From positions 1,240,001 to 1,304,000 of the forward strand of contig CANMNF010000001.1 of NCBI GenBank assembly GCA_947499255.1: 64,000 nucleotides of DNA, in the 5' to 3' direction. The position numbers and the translations under genes are program-made. The number at the start of each line of letters is the position of its first letter. The stretch's first letter is position 1. The stretch comes from an uncultured Sphingomonadaceae bacterium (GTDB lineage: Bacteria > Pseudomonadota > Alphaproteobacteria > Sphingomonadales > Sphingomonadaceae). The notes below the pieces were generated by a model. It saw only the letters and a program-made list of their open reading frames with translations. It was not told the DNA's origin and did no database searches. This document shows positions 43,156-51,583 of this stretch, piece by piece.

Positions 43156-44376
43156 ATGGGACGGCAAAAGACTGCGCTGATAATCGGTGCCGGCGTGATC
43201 GGCGTGACAAGCGCATACGCCTTGGCGCGCGATGGCTGGCATGTGCGATTGATCGATGCATCCGCGCAGCCTGCAAAGGGTGCATCTTGGGGCAATGGCA
43301 GACAGCTGAGTTACAGCCACACAAACGCGCTCGCTTCCCCGCATATCTTGCCGCAATTGCCACGTTTGATGTTGGGCTGCGAAGAGGCGTTTCGGATCAC
43401 GCCCCGCCTTGATTTTGCATTCCTCAATTGGAGTGGGCGGTTCCTTCGTAATTGCACACAGTCAGCTTTCCGGCGCAACACGCTGGCGGTGCTGGCATTG
43501 GCAGAGCAATCGCGGACCGCAATGGACGCATTGCTTGAGCGGCATCCGATTGAATTTGACAGGCAGCAATGCGGCAAGCTGGTTATCCTGCGCAGCGAAG
43601 CCGAAATAGGAAAGGCAAAAACGGCGCTGTCAGCCAAACAATCGGCGGGCCTCAAGCAGCGATTGCTTACACCAGCAGAGGCCATCGCGATTGAACCTGC
43701 CCTTTCCCAATCACCCGAAAGCATTGCCGGAGCGCTTTATGCACCGGATGACGAAACGGGCGATTGCCACACATTCTGCAAAGCTTTGCTGGAAGTGCTT
43801 CGCTGCGAATATGGGGCCGAATTTCTGGCGTCATCTTCGGCCAAAGCCATCGCGCAAGGGCGCAATCAATCACACATCATCTTGGAAAACGGGGAGCGCT
43901 TGGAAGGTGATCTGGTACTTGTGGCCAATGGCTGGCGCGCGCCGGATTTGTTATCACCGCTGGGACATCGCCTGCCCATCGAAGCGATGAAAGGGTATTC
44001 CTTCACCGCACCCAAAGGCAATGCTGCGCCCACCGCCTCGATTACCGATCATGCCCGGCGGATCGTGTTCACCGATATCGGGGACCGCATCCTTGTTGCG
44101 GGGATCGCGGAAATGGGACGCATCGATGCAAAGGTTGATCCCACAAGGCTCGCCAGCGTTGTCGAGGCAGCGCGCGCATCGTTGCCAGAAGCTGCCAATT
44201 ATGCCGCCGCTGATGAAGGCTGGACGGGATTTAGGCCGATGACGCCCAATTCCCAACCTGTCATCCGAATGCTGGGTAAAGGCCTCGCGGTGAATGCCGG
44301 ACAAGGAATGCTGGGATGGACACTCGCCATGGGGTCTGCGGAGCATCTGAGCGCCATTCTCCGCGAAAACGACTAA
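43156..44376 (+). CDS. D-amino-acid dehydrogenase-like FAD oxidoreductase (DadA family)
   Basis: A 406-residue DAO-fold flavoprotein beginning with ALIIGAGVIGVTSAYALARDG and GASWGNGRQLSYSH, and ending with the FAD/substrate segment GWTGFRPMTPNSQPVIR...NAGQGMLGWTLAMGSA typical of the DadA small subunit. It would oxidise D-amino acids to 2-oxoacids and pass electrons to the quinone pool. It is convergent with the N-acyl-D-amino-acid deacylase gene four bases away, a functional pairing. Confidence 0.88.
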   Translation: MGRQKTALIIGAGVIGVTSAYALARDGWHVRLIDASAQPAKGASWGNGRQLSYSHTNALASPHILPQLPRLMLGCEEAFRITPRLDFAFLNWSGRFLRNCTQSAFRRNTLAVLALAEQSRTAMDALLERHPIEFDRQQCGKLVILRSEAEIGKAKTALSAKQSAGLKQRLLTPAEAIAIEPALSQSPESIAGALYAPDDETGDCHTFCKALLEVLRCEYGAEFLASSSAKAIAQGRNQSHIILENGERLEGDLVLVANGWRAPDLLSPLGHRLPIEAMKGYSFTAPKGNAAPTASITDHARRIVFTDIGDRILVAGIAEMGRIDAKVDPTRLASVVEAARASLPEAANYAAADEGWTGFRPMTPNSQPVIRMLGKGLAVNAGQGMLGWTLAMGSAEHLSAILREND

Positions 44377-44379
44377 GCT

Positions 44380-45969
44380 TTAGCAGCCTGTATCCTTGAG
44401 CAACGGTTGGCCCGGCATCGCGTCTGTAGCAGCGCCATCGGCAATAACCGCCACTCCGTTCACGAATAGCGATTGCACGCCTGTCGATAGCTCGCGCGGT
44501 GACTGGTAAGTGGCCACCGGAGCAAAGGTGTGCGGGTCAAACACCAACACATCTGCGGCAAGTCCGGCCCGCAAATATCCGCGATCTGTTAGCCCGATAA
44601 TCTCCGCTGTCTGCCCACTGGCCCGCTGTACAAAGCGCGCCATCGACATATCGCCGTTCACCACCAGATCACGGTATGCTTTGGGAAAGCTGGCATATTT
44701 GCGTGGATGGCCGGTAGAGCCGTCAGAGCCTGTCACCACCCAATCCTGCCGCGCAAATGCAGCGATATCATCAGGGTTCATATTGAATGATGCGACCCGC
44801 GCATCGCCTTTCAGCAAAATGGCAATAGCGGCTTGTATTGGATCCAGATTGTTCGATGTGGCAAACTTCGCCAAGGTTTGCCCCACCGGCACTTGTGCAT
44901 CGCCCAATTTGCCTGTGATCAGCAGCTTGCCTGCACCTCCGCGCCGCGCCAAGCCTTCCTTCATTTCGGCACGGATTGTGTCCGCCATCGCATCATCGCG
45001 CAGCCGCATACGCAAAGCTTCCAAACCGCCTTCCAATGCCCAGCGCGGGACAAGCGCATTGCTGATGCGGGTGCCCGATGCCTCCCACGGATATTGATCT
45101 GCGGTAACGCGCAAACCTTCGGCGCGCGCGGCTTCGATGATCGCGATCATGCGCGCGCTATGGCCCCAAACCGCCGGGCCAAGCGCCTTGATATGCGAAA
45201 TGTGAACCGGCAACCCGCCGCTGCGCCCAATGGCGATCGATTCAGAAAGCGCGCCTGCAACGCCGATATTATAGGTGCTTTCATCGCGCATATGGCTGTC
45301 GTAAAAGCCGCCCAAGTCGCCCGCGACCCGGGCCATGGCTACAACTTCATCGGTGTGCGCATAATTTTGTGGGACGTAATAAAGCCCTGTCGAAAGGCCC
45401 CAGGCTCCCTCACACATCCCTTGTCTCACAAGGCTCTGCATGTGCGCCAGTTCATCCGCTATTGGCGCACGGTTTTGTGTTCCCAACACTGCTTCACGAA
45501 CAGGGCCAAACCCGACCATAAAGGTGACATTGGTGCCAACGCCTTTGTCTTGAAGGTCAGCTGCCTGCGCCGCGATATCGGGAGAACCAAAACCGTCCGA
45601 CCCAAGCATTACAGTTGTCACACCTTGAAAAGTATACGGGTGATTGGCGCGGCGATGCCGATTGGTGGATTCCAAATCGCTGCCCGCATGGGTATGCGGA
45701 TCGATAAAGCCCGGCGTAACGATATGCCCTGTCGCGTCGATGGTTTTGATCGCGTTGTACCGATCCTGCGCATCTGGCCCGACATAAGCGATTTTGTCAT
45801 CAACAATCACAACATCGGCGAACATGGCCGAATTGCCACTGCCATCATGGACCTCGCCGCCTGCGATTATCACATCGGCGCGGGTTAACGCAGCCTTGTC
45901 CGGCGCGCTTTGACACGCTGCAATCGCAAGGCAGCTTAACCCAGCAAGGATGGTGCGCAGGTTACTCAC
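44380..45969 (-). CDS. N-acyl-D-amino-acid deacylase (D-aminoacylase) lipoprotein
   Basis: A 529-residue amidohydrolase with a lipobox (LAIAACQ, Cys19), so it works outside the cytoplasm. Metal-binding landmarks: HxH in FIDPHTHAGSD, HISHIKALG, and the C-terminal Asp in VVTGSDGSTGHPRKYASFPK; GGEVHDGSG is the small beta-domain start. It releases a free D-amino acid from N-acyl or D-peptide derivatives. The start overlaps the end of the M14 peptidase gene by eight bases, so both are in one operon. Confidence 0.9.
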   Translation of the reverse strand: MSNLRTILAGLSCLAIAACQSAPDKAALTRADVIIAGGEVHDGSGNSAMFADVVIVDDKIAYVGPDAQDRYNAIKTIDATGHIVTPGFIDPHTHAGSDLESTNRHRRANHPYTFQGVTTVMLGSDGFGSPDIAAQAADLQDKGVGTNVTFMVGFGPVREAVLGTQNRAPIADELAHMQSLVRQGMCEGAWGLSTGLYYVPQNYAHTDEVVAMARVAGDLGGFYDSHMRDESTYNIGVAGALSESIAIGRSGGLPVHISHIKALGPAVWGHSARMIAIIEAARAEGLRVTADQYPWEASGTRISNALVPRWALEGGLEALRMRLRDDAMADTIRAEMKEGLARRGGAGKLLITGKLGDAQVPVGQTLAKFATSNNLDPIQAAIAILLKGDARVASFNMNPDDIAAFARQDWVVTGSDGSTGHPRKYASFPKAYRDLVVNGDMSMARFVQRASGQTAEIIGLTDRGYLRAGLAADVLVFDPHTFAPVATYQSPRELSTGVQSLFVNGVAVIADGAATDAMPGQPLLKDTGC

Positions 45970-47176
45970 CGGGGTCAGTTGCCAGCAGTGTTTCCATCAT
46001 CGCAATGGCAGCTTCGCGTCCTATTCGGCGCACGAGATTGCGATCAGTTTCATCACCCAATTCAAACGTTATCGCAGGGACGCCATACGTATCGAACACG
46101 TAGGCTTTGGAGATTGGGCGACCCGCTGCGTGGCGCGCATCGCGGTCAACATCGTAGCCGGGCATACGTTCTTGATACCTTTCCAGCCAGTCGCGGGTAA
46201 ACAATGGCGGATCGGTCGGCAGTTCATCAGGGATCGTATAAAATACATCTCGATTGGTGGAATGAAAATCGAGCATGAGCCGAAGCTGCTGATCAGGATT
46301 GGTATCCATTTGCTCCAGAAGATCGCGCATCAATCGTGTTTCAGGCTGAGTCCAAGGGCCCCAATCGCGGTTCAGATCGACGCCGCCTGTATTGTGCCGC
46401 CAATAACCAAGCACAACGCCGTCCGGATTGACCAGCGGCACCGCAGTAACTTGAAACCGGTCACGAAATCGCCGCGCTAGAGGATCATCGCCCAGCAATG
46501 TTTCCATAAACGGAAACATCGCCAATGCCCCGGTGACTTCGGGCGGATGTTGCCGGCCTACCAACAGGATCTGCTCGCGCGCTTGCGGATCGCCGATGCG
46601 GATCATCTCGATATCGCGCCCCTGCGCCGACTTCCCAAGCATTTCACGAGTGACCTGCGCATGCCCTTCAACACCATCAAGCCAGGCATCATATGTGGCA
46701 GGCACGATAATCTCTTGCGCAGAGATAAAGACCGGCTCTCCCGTGGTGCGAACCGTGATTCTGGCCTGATCGCTGCCCGCAAACTCGCTAACGCGAACAT
46801 CGCGTTGCGGCAGATATTGCCAGTTTACGCCGTCACTGCTGATCTTGGGCCAATACCGGTGCCCGCATGCTTCATAGCGCAATGTTATTTCCACCTTGCG
46901 TTCTTCGGCGCTGTGCAGACGGAACGAATACCATGGGCTGCAATTGATCGGCGGTGCGTCTTCCGGCGCGATCATCACTTTGATGTCGCCGTCCTCGTCA
47001 ATCTCACAACTGGCCAAAGCGCCTGATGGGAAATTGGTCTCCAAAGCCAGCATGTCGGTGGAACACCGCGCTTCGCTGGTCAAACTGGCAGGCTGTGACA
47101 CTGTGCGAGCATCGACGCCGGTGGTGCAGGCCGACAAGGCAAGCAAAACCGCGCCCGCGACAAGAGCATTACGCAT
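45962..47176 (-). CDS. M14 zinc carboxypeptidase lipoprotein
   Basis: A 404-residue lipoprotein (lipobox LSAC, Cys17) with an N-terminal beta domain and a C-terminal M14 catalytic domain. Zinc ligands His210, Glu213 (GRQHPPEVTG) and His305 (MLDFHSTN), and the catalytic Glu372 (ITFELGDETDR), are all present, with the substrate Arg/Asn in VDLNRDWG. It resembles the cytosolic-carboxypeptidase-like bacterial branch and would trim C-terminal residues of peptides in the periplasm. The ATG at 47176 follows AAGGA by eight bases. Overlaps the D-aminoacylase start. Confidence 0.9.
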   Translation of the reverse strand: MRNALVAGAVLLALSACTTGVDARTVSQPASLTSEARCSTDMLALETNFPSGALASCEIDEDGDIKVMIAPEDAPPINCSPWYSFRLHSAEERKVEITLRYEACGHRYWPKISSDGVNWQYLPQRDVRVSEFAGSDQARITVRTTGEPVFISAQEIIVPATYDAWLDGVEGHAQVTREMLGKSAQGRDIEMIRIGDPQAREQILLVGRQHPPEVTGALAMFPFMETLLGDDPLARRFRDRFQVTAVPLVNPDGVVLGYWRHNTGGVDLNRDWGPWTQPETRLMRDLLEQMDTNPDQQLRLMLDFHSTNRDVFYTIPDELPTDPPLFTRDWLERYQERMPGYDVDRDARHAAGRPISKAYVFDTYGVPAITFELGDETDRNLVRRIGREAAIAMMETLLATDPGE

Positions 47177-47200
47177 GGTGATCATCCTTGAACGAAAACA

Positions 47201-47234
47201 GGGGGCGAGAGAAACGCATGCTCCTCTCGCCCCC
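47201..47234 (-). terminator. Rho-independent terminator of the TonB receptor gene
   Basis: On the minus strand an 11-base perfect GC-rich stem (47224-47234 with 47201-47211) and a 12-base loop are followed by TGTTTTCG. It begins ten bases after the receptor stop and precedes the M14 peptidase start, so it probably lowers, without abolishing, read-through into the peptidase-deacylase pair. Confidence 0.85.
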
Positions 47235-47243
47235 CAGATATTG

Positions 47244-50200
47244 TTAGAAGTTCTTGCGAACGTCGAGTGAGATTTGGCGGCCACGAGCAGAATGGATGCT
47301 GCCGTAATAGCCAAAGCTTTCATCCGCGATCGGTGGTTCTTCATTGAAGATGTTGTTCAGTCCAACCCGGAAGCGCGTATCTTCCAATGGCCCATCTTCG
47401 ACAGTGTAGCTGACCGATGCGTTGAACGTCATATAATCATCAACCAGGAAGAACGCGGCTGTATCGTTTTGCTGCGCGCTATCGTCAAAGAAGGTATCGA
47501 TATAACGGCCAAAGAAATTTATCCGAACAGGGCCATCTTCATAGGTGACCGAGCCAGACAGGCGCCATTTCGGACGGCCGTCAATTTCGAGTAATTCACC
47601 AAAACCGCCAGGCAAAAGTGCCGCCAAATCGGAAATGGCGAGTTCGGGGATGGTCGCAAGGATGGCAGCACCTTCGCCAAATGTCTGGAGCGATGTTGCA
47701 TCCGGCTCTTGCTCAAAACCAAGCAAGCGCGCTGCATTGAACTGAAGGCTGAATTCGCCGATGTCTGTATCGAAATCGTAGAAAACTCCGAAATCCAAAC
47801 CCTCAGAGGTGCGTGTATCCAAATTCCTGTAAGGATTTAGAATCTGGATGATATCGCCGGCAGGATTGATCCCGGTACCTTCAAAAAGATCGATTTGACC
47901 AGCATCGGGCGCTTCGCGCTGAACATTCGGATTGAAACTGCCTTGCAAACGTAAGGCAAGATCCAGCAGGACGGCATTCCTATTACCGAAAATTCCAATG
48001 ATGCCTTCTTGCTTAACTCGCCAATAGTCAGCTGTAATAGTCATTCCAGGCAGGGCATTTGGCGTAAGAACAGCGCCCAGATTGATGCTTTGAGTGTCCT
48101 CTGGCTCAAGTGTGCGCGCACCTGAACGAAAATCAATCGTACCCTGCGTGCCACAATCAGGCACATCATCTTCAATACCTTTGATGATCTCGGCAACGCA
48201 TTCAACTGCACGCAGAACCGAGTTGGACCGCGTGGTGCCTTCATCATTGATCTGGATCAGGTTCGGCGCGCGGAAGCCTTGCGACCATGCACCGCGCAGC
48301 AAAAGCTCTCCTTTGGGAAATGGCCGCCAAGCCACAGCTGCACGCGGGACGAGCGCGCTTGAACTATCCGAAAAATCTTCAAATCGCCCTGCGAGTTGCA
48401 GCTCCAGCTCGTTGATTAGGGGGATCTCCATGTCAGGTGAGATGACAGGCACCAGCGCTTCGGCGAAGGCAGAATACACTTCGCGATTGCCATCTGTATC
48501 GGGAGATGGGCTGGAGCCTACAACATCGGACCCGAAGGTCGCATTTGTCACCGCGTTCGTGAAGGTGATCGTCCCATCAAGGCGCGGATCGCGATCATCG
48601 GCGAAAGTTTCGCGGCGAAATTCAACGCCGACAGCAAGACCGACACCACCACCGGGCAACTCAAACACATTCGCGTTGGACACTTCAAAGTCAGCCAGAG
48701 CCAAAGTTGTCTCGCCTTTGCGGAAAACATCGATCCGAGCGGTGTCCAGCACGGACTCCGGGTTAGGTGTGCAGTCATTGTTGTTTGCACCGGTAACAGG
48801 CTCATCGGGGAAGCAGCCCCCGTTGAACGGATTGTAAGCTGTTGAATCAGTGCGATTGATCGCCGCCTGCACAAGCGAGCTAGAAACCCGATTTCTGGTC
48901 AGATCGTTGGTGTTCGCCTGTGAATAAAGCAACCCGGCATCATAATCCCAATTGCCGATATCGCCACGCAACCCCAACACGGCGCGGTAAACATCTTTAT
49001 CAACGAAGCCCTGACGCGGGCCGAAATCGACAAAACGATAATCTTCCAGTTCAAGCGCACGTCCTGCATCGGTGACGCCAGAACCGATGCCATTATCCAC
49101 CCGATTGGGATTGGGCGAACCGTCCGCCAATAAAGTGGCCCCAAGCGGGTTCCAAAATGCGGTTGCTTCAATACCGAGTGGCACCGCACTCAGCATGGTG
49201 TTTTGTTCACGTTGGCGGAAGAATTCAGAGCGATAGTACGAGCCTTCGAAATAGACCTCGGCGGTATCACTAAGCTCATAACTAAACAGCGCTTGGAGGT
49301 TATAGCGATCTTTTTTGGAATAGAGCTGACGATCACCTGACAGGTCATAGCGGATCGCGCGGTCAATCGTGCCGCCATTATCGGCGCAAATACCATTGCC
49401 AAGATCGATGACGCGGCCATCGCTATCCGCTGCTCCGTTGGGGCCGAAAAGGCTGCAGGGTTGGAGATGGAAATCGTCATCACGCAGTGCAGTGGTGTTG
49501 GATGATGTTGCACCGGAACCTTGAATATCAAACGCACCCCAAGGCGAGTTGATCGAACGGTTATCAAACTGCGTATCGCCTTCAAAATCGGTCCCTACAA
49601 GGAAAGGTCGCAAATCGCTGCTGCGCGAATAATCGCGGGCATCTGCGGACACGCCATTCTCATGGAAATAATGCGCGTTGAGCGTCAGATTGCCGCGACC
49701 ATCGGCAAAATCGAAGCCATAACCTGCATTGACCGAATAGCTGTGCAGATCAATTCCGGTGGATTTGCGGAAATTGCCCTGCAGGAAACCACCCGTGCGG
49801 CCTCCGCGCAAAATCGTGTTGACCACGCCCGCCACGGCATCCGCTCCGTAAACCGCCGACGCACCATCGCGCAGGATTTCAACCCGGCGCACACTGCCCG
49901 GCACAATCGTGTTCGTATCGGGCGACACAACCGGCACAAACAGCTCTGTTTGGAAGCCAGGATTAAGCACCATACGACGTCCATTTATCAGCAGTAGCGT
50001 ATTGCCTGTACCCAGCCCGCGCAGGTTGATCGAAGCGATATCGCCGCGTGCGCCGTTCACACCGCCAGTGGTGCTCTGTTCGTTGAAATTCACCGCGCCT
50101 GCTTGTGGGATGGCACGAAACAACTCGTCTCCAGATGCAGGATCAATCGCATCGATCAACTCTTCGCCGACAACCGTCACGGGGAGAACATCATCAACCT

Positions 50201-50360
50201 GCGCGCCTTGAATGCTGGTACCGGTGACAATGATGACGCTTTCGGGTTCTGCAGCAGCGGTGGCAGGCGGATTGTTTTGCGCATATGCTGGCGCTGAGAC
50301 CAGTCCGGCAAGAGCGGTACCTCCCAGCAAGATGGGCAATGTCCGTGCGGAAATCTTCAT
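47244..50360 (-). CDS. Large TonB-dependent outer-membrane receptor
   Basis: A 1038-residue receptor with a signal peptide (ending APAYAQ), a TonB-box-like ESVIIVTGTSI, a plug domain (LINGRRMV, VEILRDGASAVYGADAVAGVVNTIL) and a long 22-strand barrel ending with an aromatic C-terminus KNF. It takes up large substrates across the outer membrane with energy from TonB. Receptors of this subgroup in sphingomonads are often beside peptidase genes, as here, so peptides are a plausible substrate; a glycoside is possible given the wider locus. The Cys-containing inserts are normal for the group. Confidence 0.93.
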   Translation of the reverse strand: MKISARTLPILLGGTALAGLVSAPAYAQNNPPATAAAEPESVIIVTGTSIQGAQVDDVLPVTVVGEELIDAIDPASGDELFRAIPQAGAVNFNEQSTTGGVNGARGDIASINLRGLGTGNTLLLINGRRMVLNPGFQTELFVPVVSPDTNTIVPGSVRRVEILRDGASAVYGADAVAGVVNTILRGGRTGGFLQGNFRKSTGIDLHSYSVNAGYGFDFADGRGNLTLNAHYFHENGVSADARDYSRSSDLRPFLVGTDFEGDTQFDNRSINSPWGAFDIQGSGATSSNTTALRDDDFHLQPCSLFGPNGAADSDGRVIDLGNGICADNGGTIDRAIRYDLSGDRQLYSKKDRYNLQALFSYELSDTAEVYFEGSYYRSEFFRQREQNTMLSAVPLGIEATAFWNPLGATLLADGSPNPNRVDNGIGSGVTDAGRALELEDYRFVDFGPRQGFVDKDVYRAVLGLRGDIGNWDYDAGLLYSQANTNDLTRNRVSSSLVQAAINRTDSTAYNPFNGGCFPDEPVTGANNNDCTPNPESVLDTARIDVFRKGETTLALADFEVSNANVFELPGGGVGLAVGVEFRRETFADDRDPRLDGTITFTNAVTNATFGSDVVGSSPSPDTDGNREVYSAFAEALVPVISPDMEIPLINELELQLAGRFEDFSDSSSALVPRAAVAWRPFPKGELLLRGAWSQGFRAPNLIQINDEGTTRSNSVLRAVECVAEIIKGIEDDVPDCGTQGTIDFRSGARTLEPEDTQSINLGAVLTPNALPGMTITADYWRVKQEGIIGIFGNRNAVLLDLALRLQGSFNPNVQREAPDAGQIDLFEGTGINPAGDIIQILNPYRNLDTRTSEGLDFGVFYDFDTDIGEFSLQFNAARLLGFEQEPDATSLQTFGEGAAILATIPELAISDLAALLPGGFGELLEIDGRPKWRLSGSVTYEDGPVRINFFGRYIDTFFDDSAQQNDTAAFFLVDDYMTFNASVSYTVEDGPLEDTRFRVGLNNIFNEEPPIADESFGYYGSIHSARGRQISLDVRKNF

Positions 50361-50495
50361 AACTGTAACTCCCCTATTTCAGGCCTTCCCCCGGCCCCTG
50401 ACCAGCGGCGTACGCTAAGGCCTCACACCGCATTATCTCGCAGAGTAAGGTGCGTTTCGCCGCAAACAATTTTGAGGAAACCTCATAGCAGAGGG

Positions 50496-51413
50496 TTATG
50501 GTCCGGGAGGCTGCATCCGCGCAATGGCAGAATTGATGTCGCTCACAATCTGACCCAGTTTACCTACCGTAGTGTCAATAAGGTCACGGTAGGGATGATC
50601 TGCCAAAGTGCTGGCGACCAATGGGAACATCGGCAGTTCGGTCAGCAAATACCGATGCAGGCCGCTGCCCAATTGCGAATACGCAGAAAATTGGTCCGTA
50701 ACCGCGAAGCCAATCTGCTTGCGCGCCAGGGAAACGGCGACATGATAGGTGTGCGCCCTTGCTACTTCGCGCGGTGAAATCTGACGCTCGGTCAAGCTAC
50801 TGCTTACAATTTCACCGACCGGCCCGGTTTCGCTCGTGCTGATGTAATCTTGGCCATCAAGAATACGCAAATCAGGTTTCTCACCGACCTCGGCCAAAGC
50901 CTTGCCGGACACCAAGGCCAGCGATCCGTTACCGACATTCGCGTTCGCAATCCGTTCATCTGCCGCATCTGAAAACCCGATACACAGATCAAAACGCTTT
51001 TCGAGCAGGGCTGGTGCGAATTCTTGGCTGTGCAATGTTGTCAGCTCGACGCTCATCTCCGGCTCGCTCTCGCGTAGCATTGCAACCAGATTTGGCCCTA
51101 CTGAAAGGCTTAGCGATGGCAGGACAGCAAGACGCAAATGCCCGCCTTTGCGATCACGGATATTTTCCAGTGACTGGTTGAAAGTGGAAAGCCTGCCATA
51201 CAGGTCTTCAGCCTCACGATACAGCTCTTCAGCTTCGCGCGTTGGCGTCAACCGACCCTTGTGCCGGTGGAATAGAGCATAGCCCAGCTGATCCTCGGTA
51301 TGGCGCAAAACCTTACTCACCGATGGCTGTGAAACATGCAGATCGCGCGCGGCCCCGCTGATCGAGCCAGCGCGAAAGACATGGTAGAAAATCTCAATTT
51401 GCCGCAATCGCAT
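50496..51413 (-). CDS. LysR-family transcriptional regulator
   Basis: A 305-residue LysR protein: N-terminal winged helix (MRLRQIEIFYHVFRAGSISGAARDLHVSQPSVSKVLRHTEDQLG) and a periplasmic-binding-like effector domain. Diverges from the GMC alcohol dehydrogenase-like gene; a 15-base palindrome lies six bases before its ATG. It may control itself, the TonB receptor group or the GMC gene; the effector is unknown. Confidence 0.93.
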   Translation of the reverse strand: MRLRQIEIFYHVFRAGSISGAARDLHVSQPSVSKVLRHTEDQLGYALFHRHKGRLTPTREAEELYREAEDLYGRLSTFNQSLENIRDRKGGHLRLAVLPSLSLSVGPNLVAMLRESEPEMSVELTTLHSQEFAPALLEKRFDLCIGFSDAADERIANANVGNGSLALVSGKALAEVGEKPDLRILDGQDYISTSETGPVGEIVSSSLTERQISPREVARAHTYHVAVSLARKQIGFAVTDQFSAYSQLGSGLHRYLLTELPMFPLVASTLADHPYRDLIDTTVGKLGQIVSDINSAIARMQPPGP

Positions 51414-51419
51414 GAGCGT

Positions 51420-51434
51420 ATGTTACGATAACAT
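51420..51434. promoter_or_regulatory. Probable LysR operator palindrome
   Basis: ATGTTA-CGA-TAACAT is a perfect inverted repeat that contains the LysR T-N11-A pattern. It starts six bases before the LysR start codon, a position suited to autorepression. Confidence 0.65.
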
Positions 51435-51540
51435 TGCAGCTTGGTATAGCTCCTCTTGGTATCTTGGGTCACACCGCGAGACTGTTTTTGCCCAACACGC
51501 GAACACTGCCCAATTTGTGACGCGGGAAAGCAGGCCTTGG

Positions 51541-51583
51541 ATGCAAAGATGATTACGATGCAAGGATGATTGCCATGCAAAGC
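51541..51583 (+). repeat. 17-base direct repeat, two and a half copies, spanning a start codon
   Basis: ATGCAAAGATGATTACG (51541), ATGCAAGGATGATTGCC (51558) and a partial ATGCAAAGC (51575). Each copy supplies an ATG; the second provides the AAGGA ribosome site for the third, which is the real start of the GMC gene. Confidence 0.8.
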
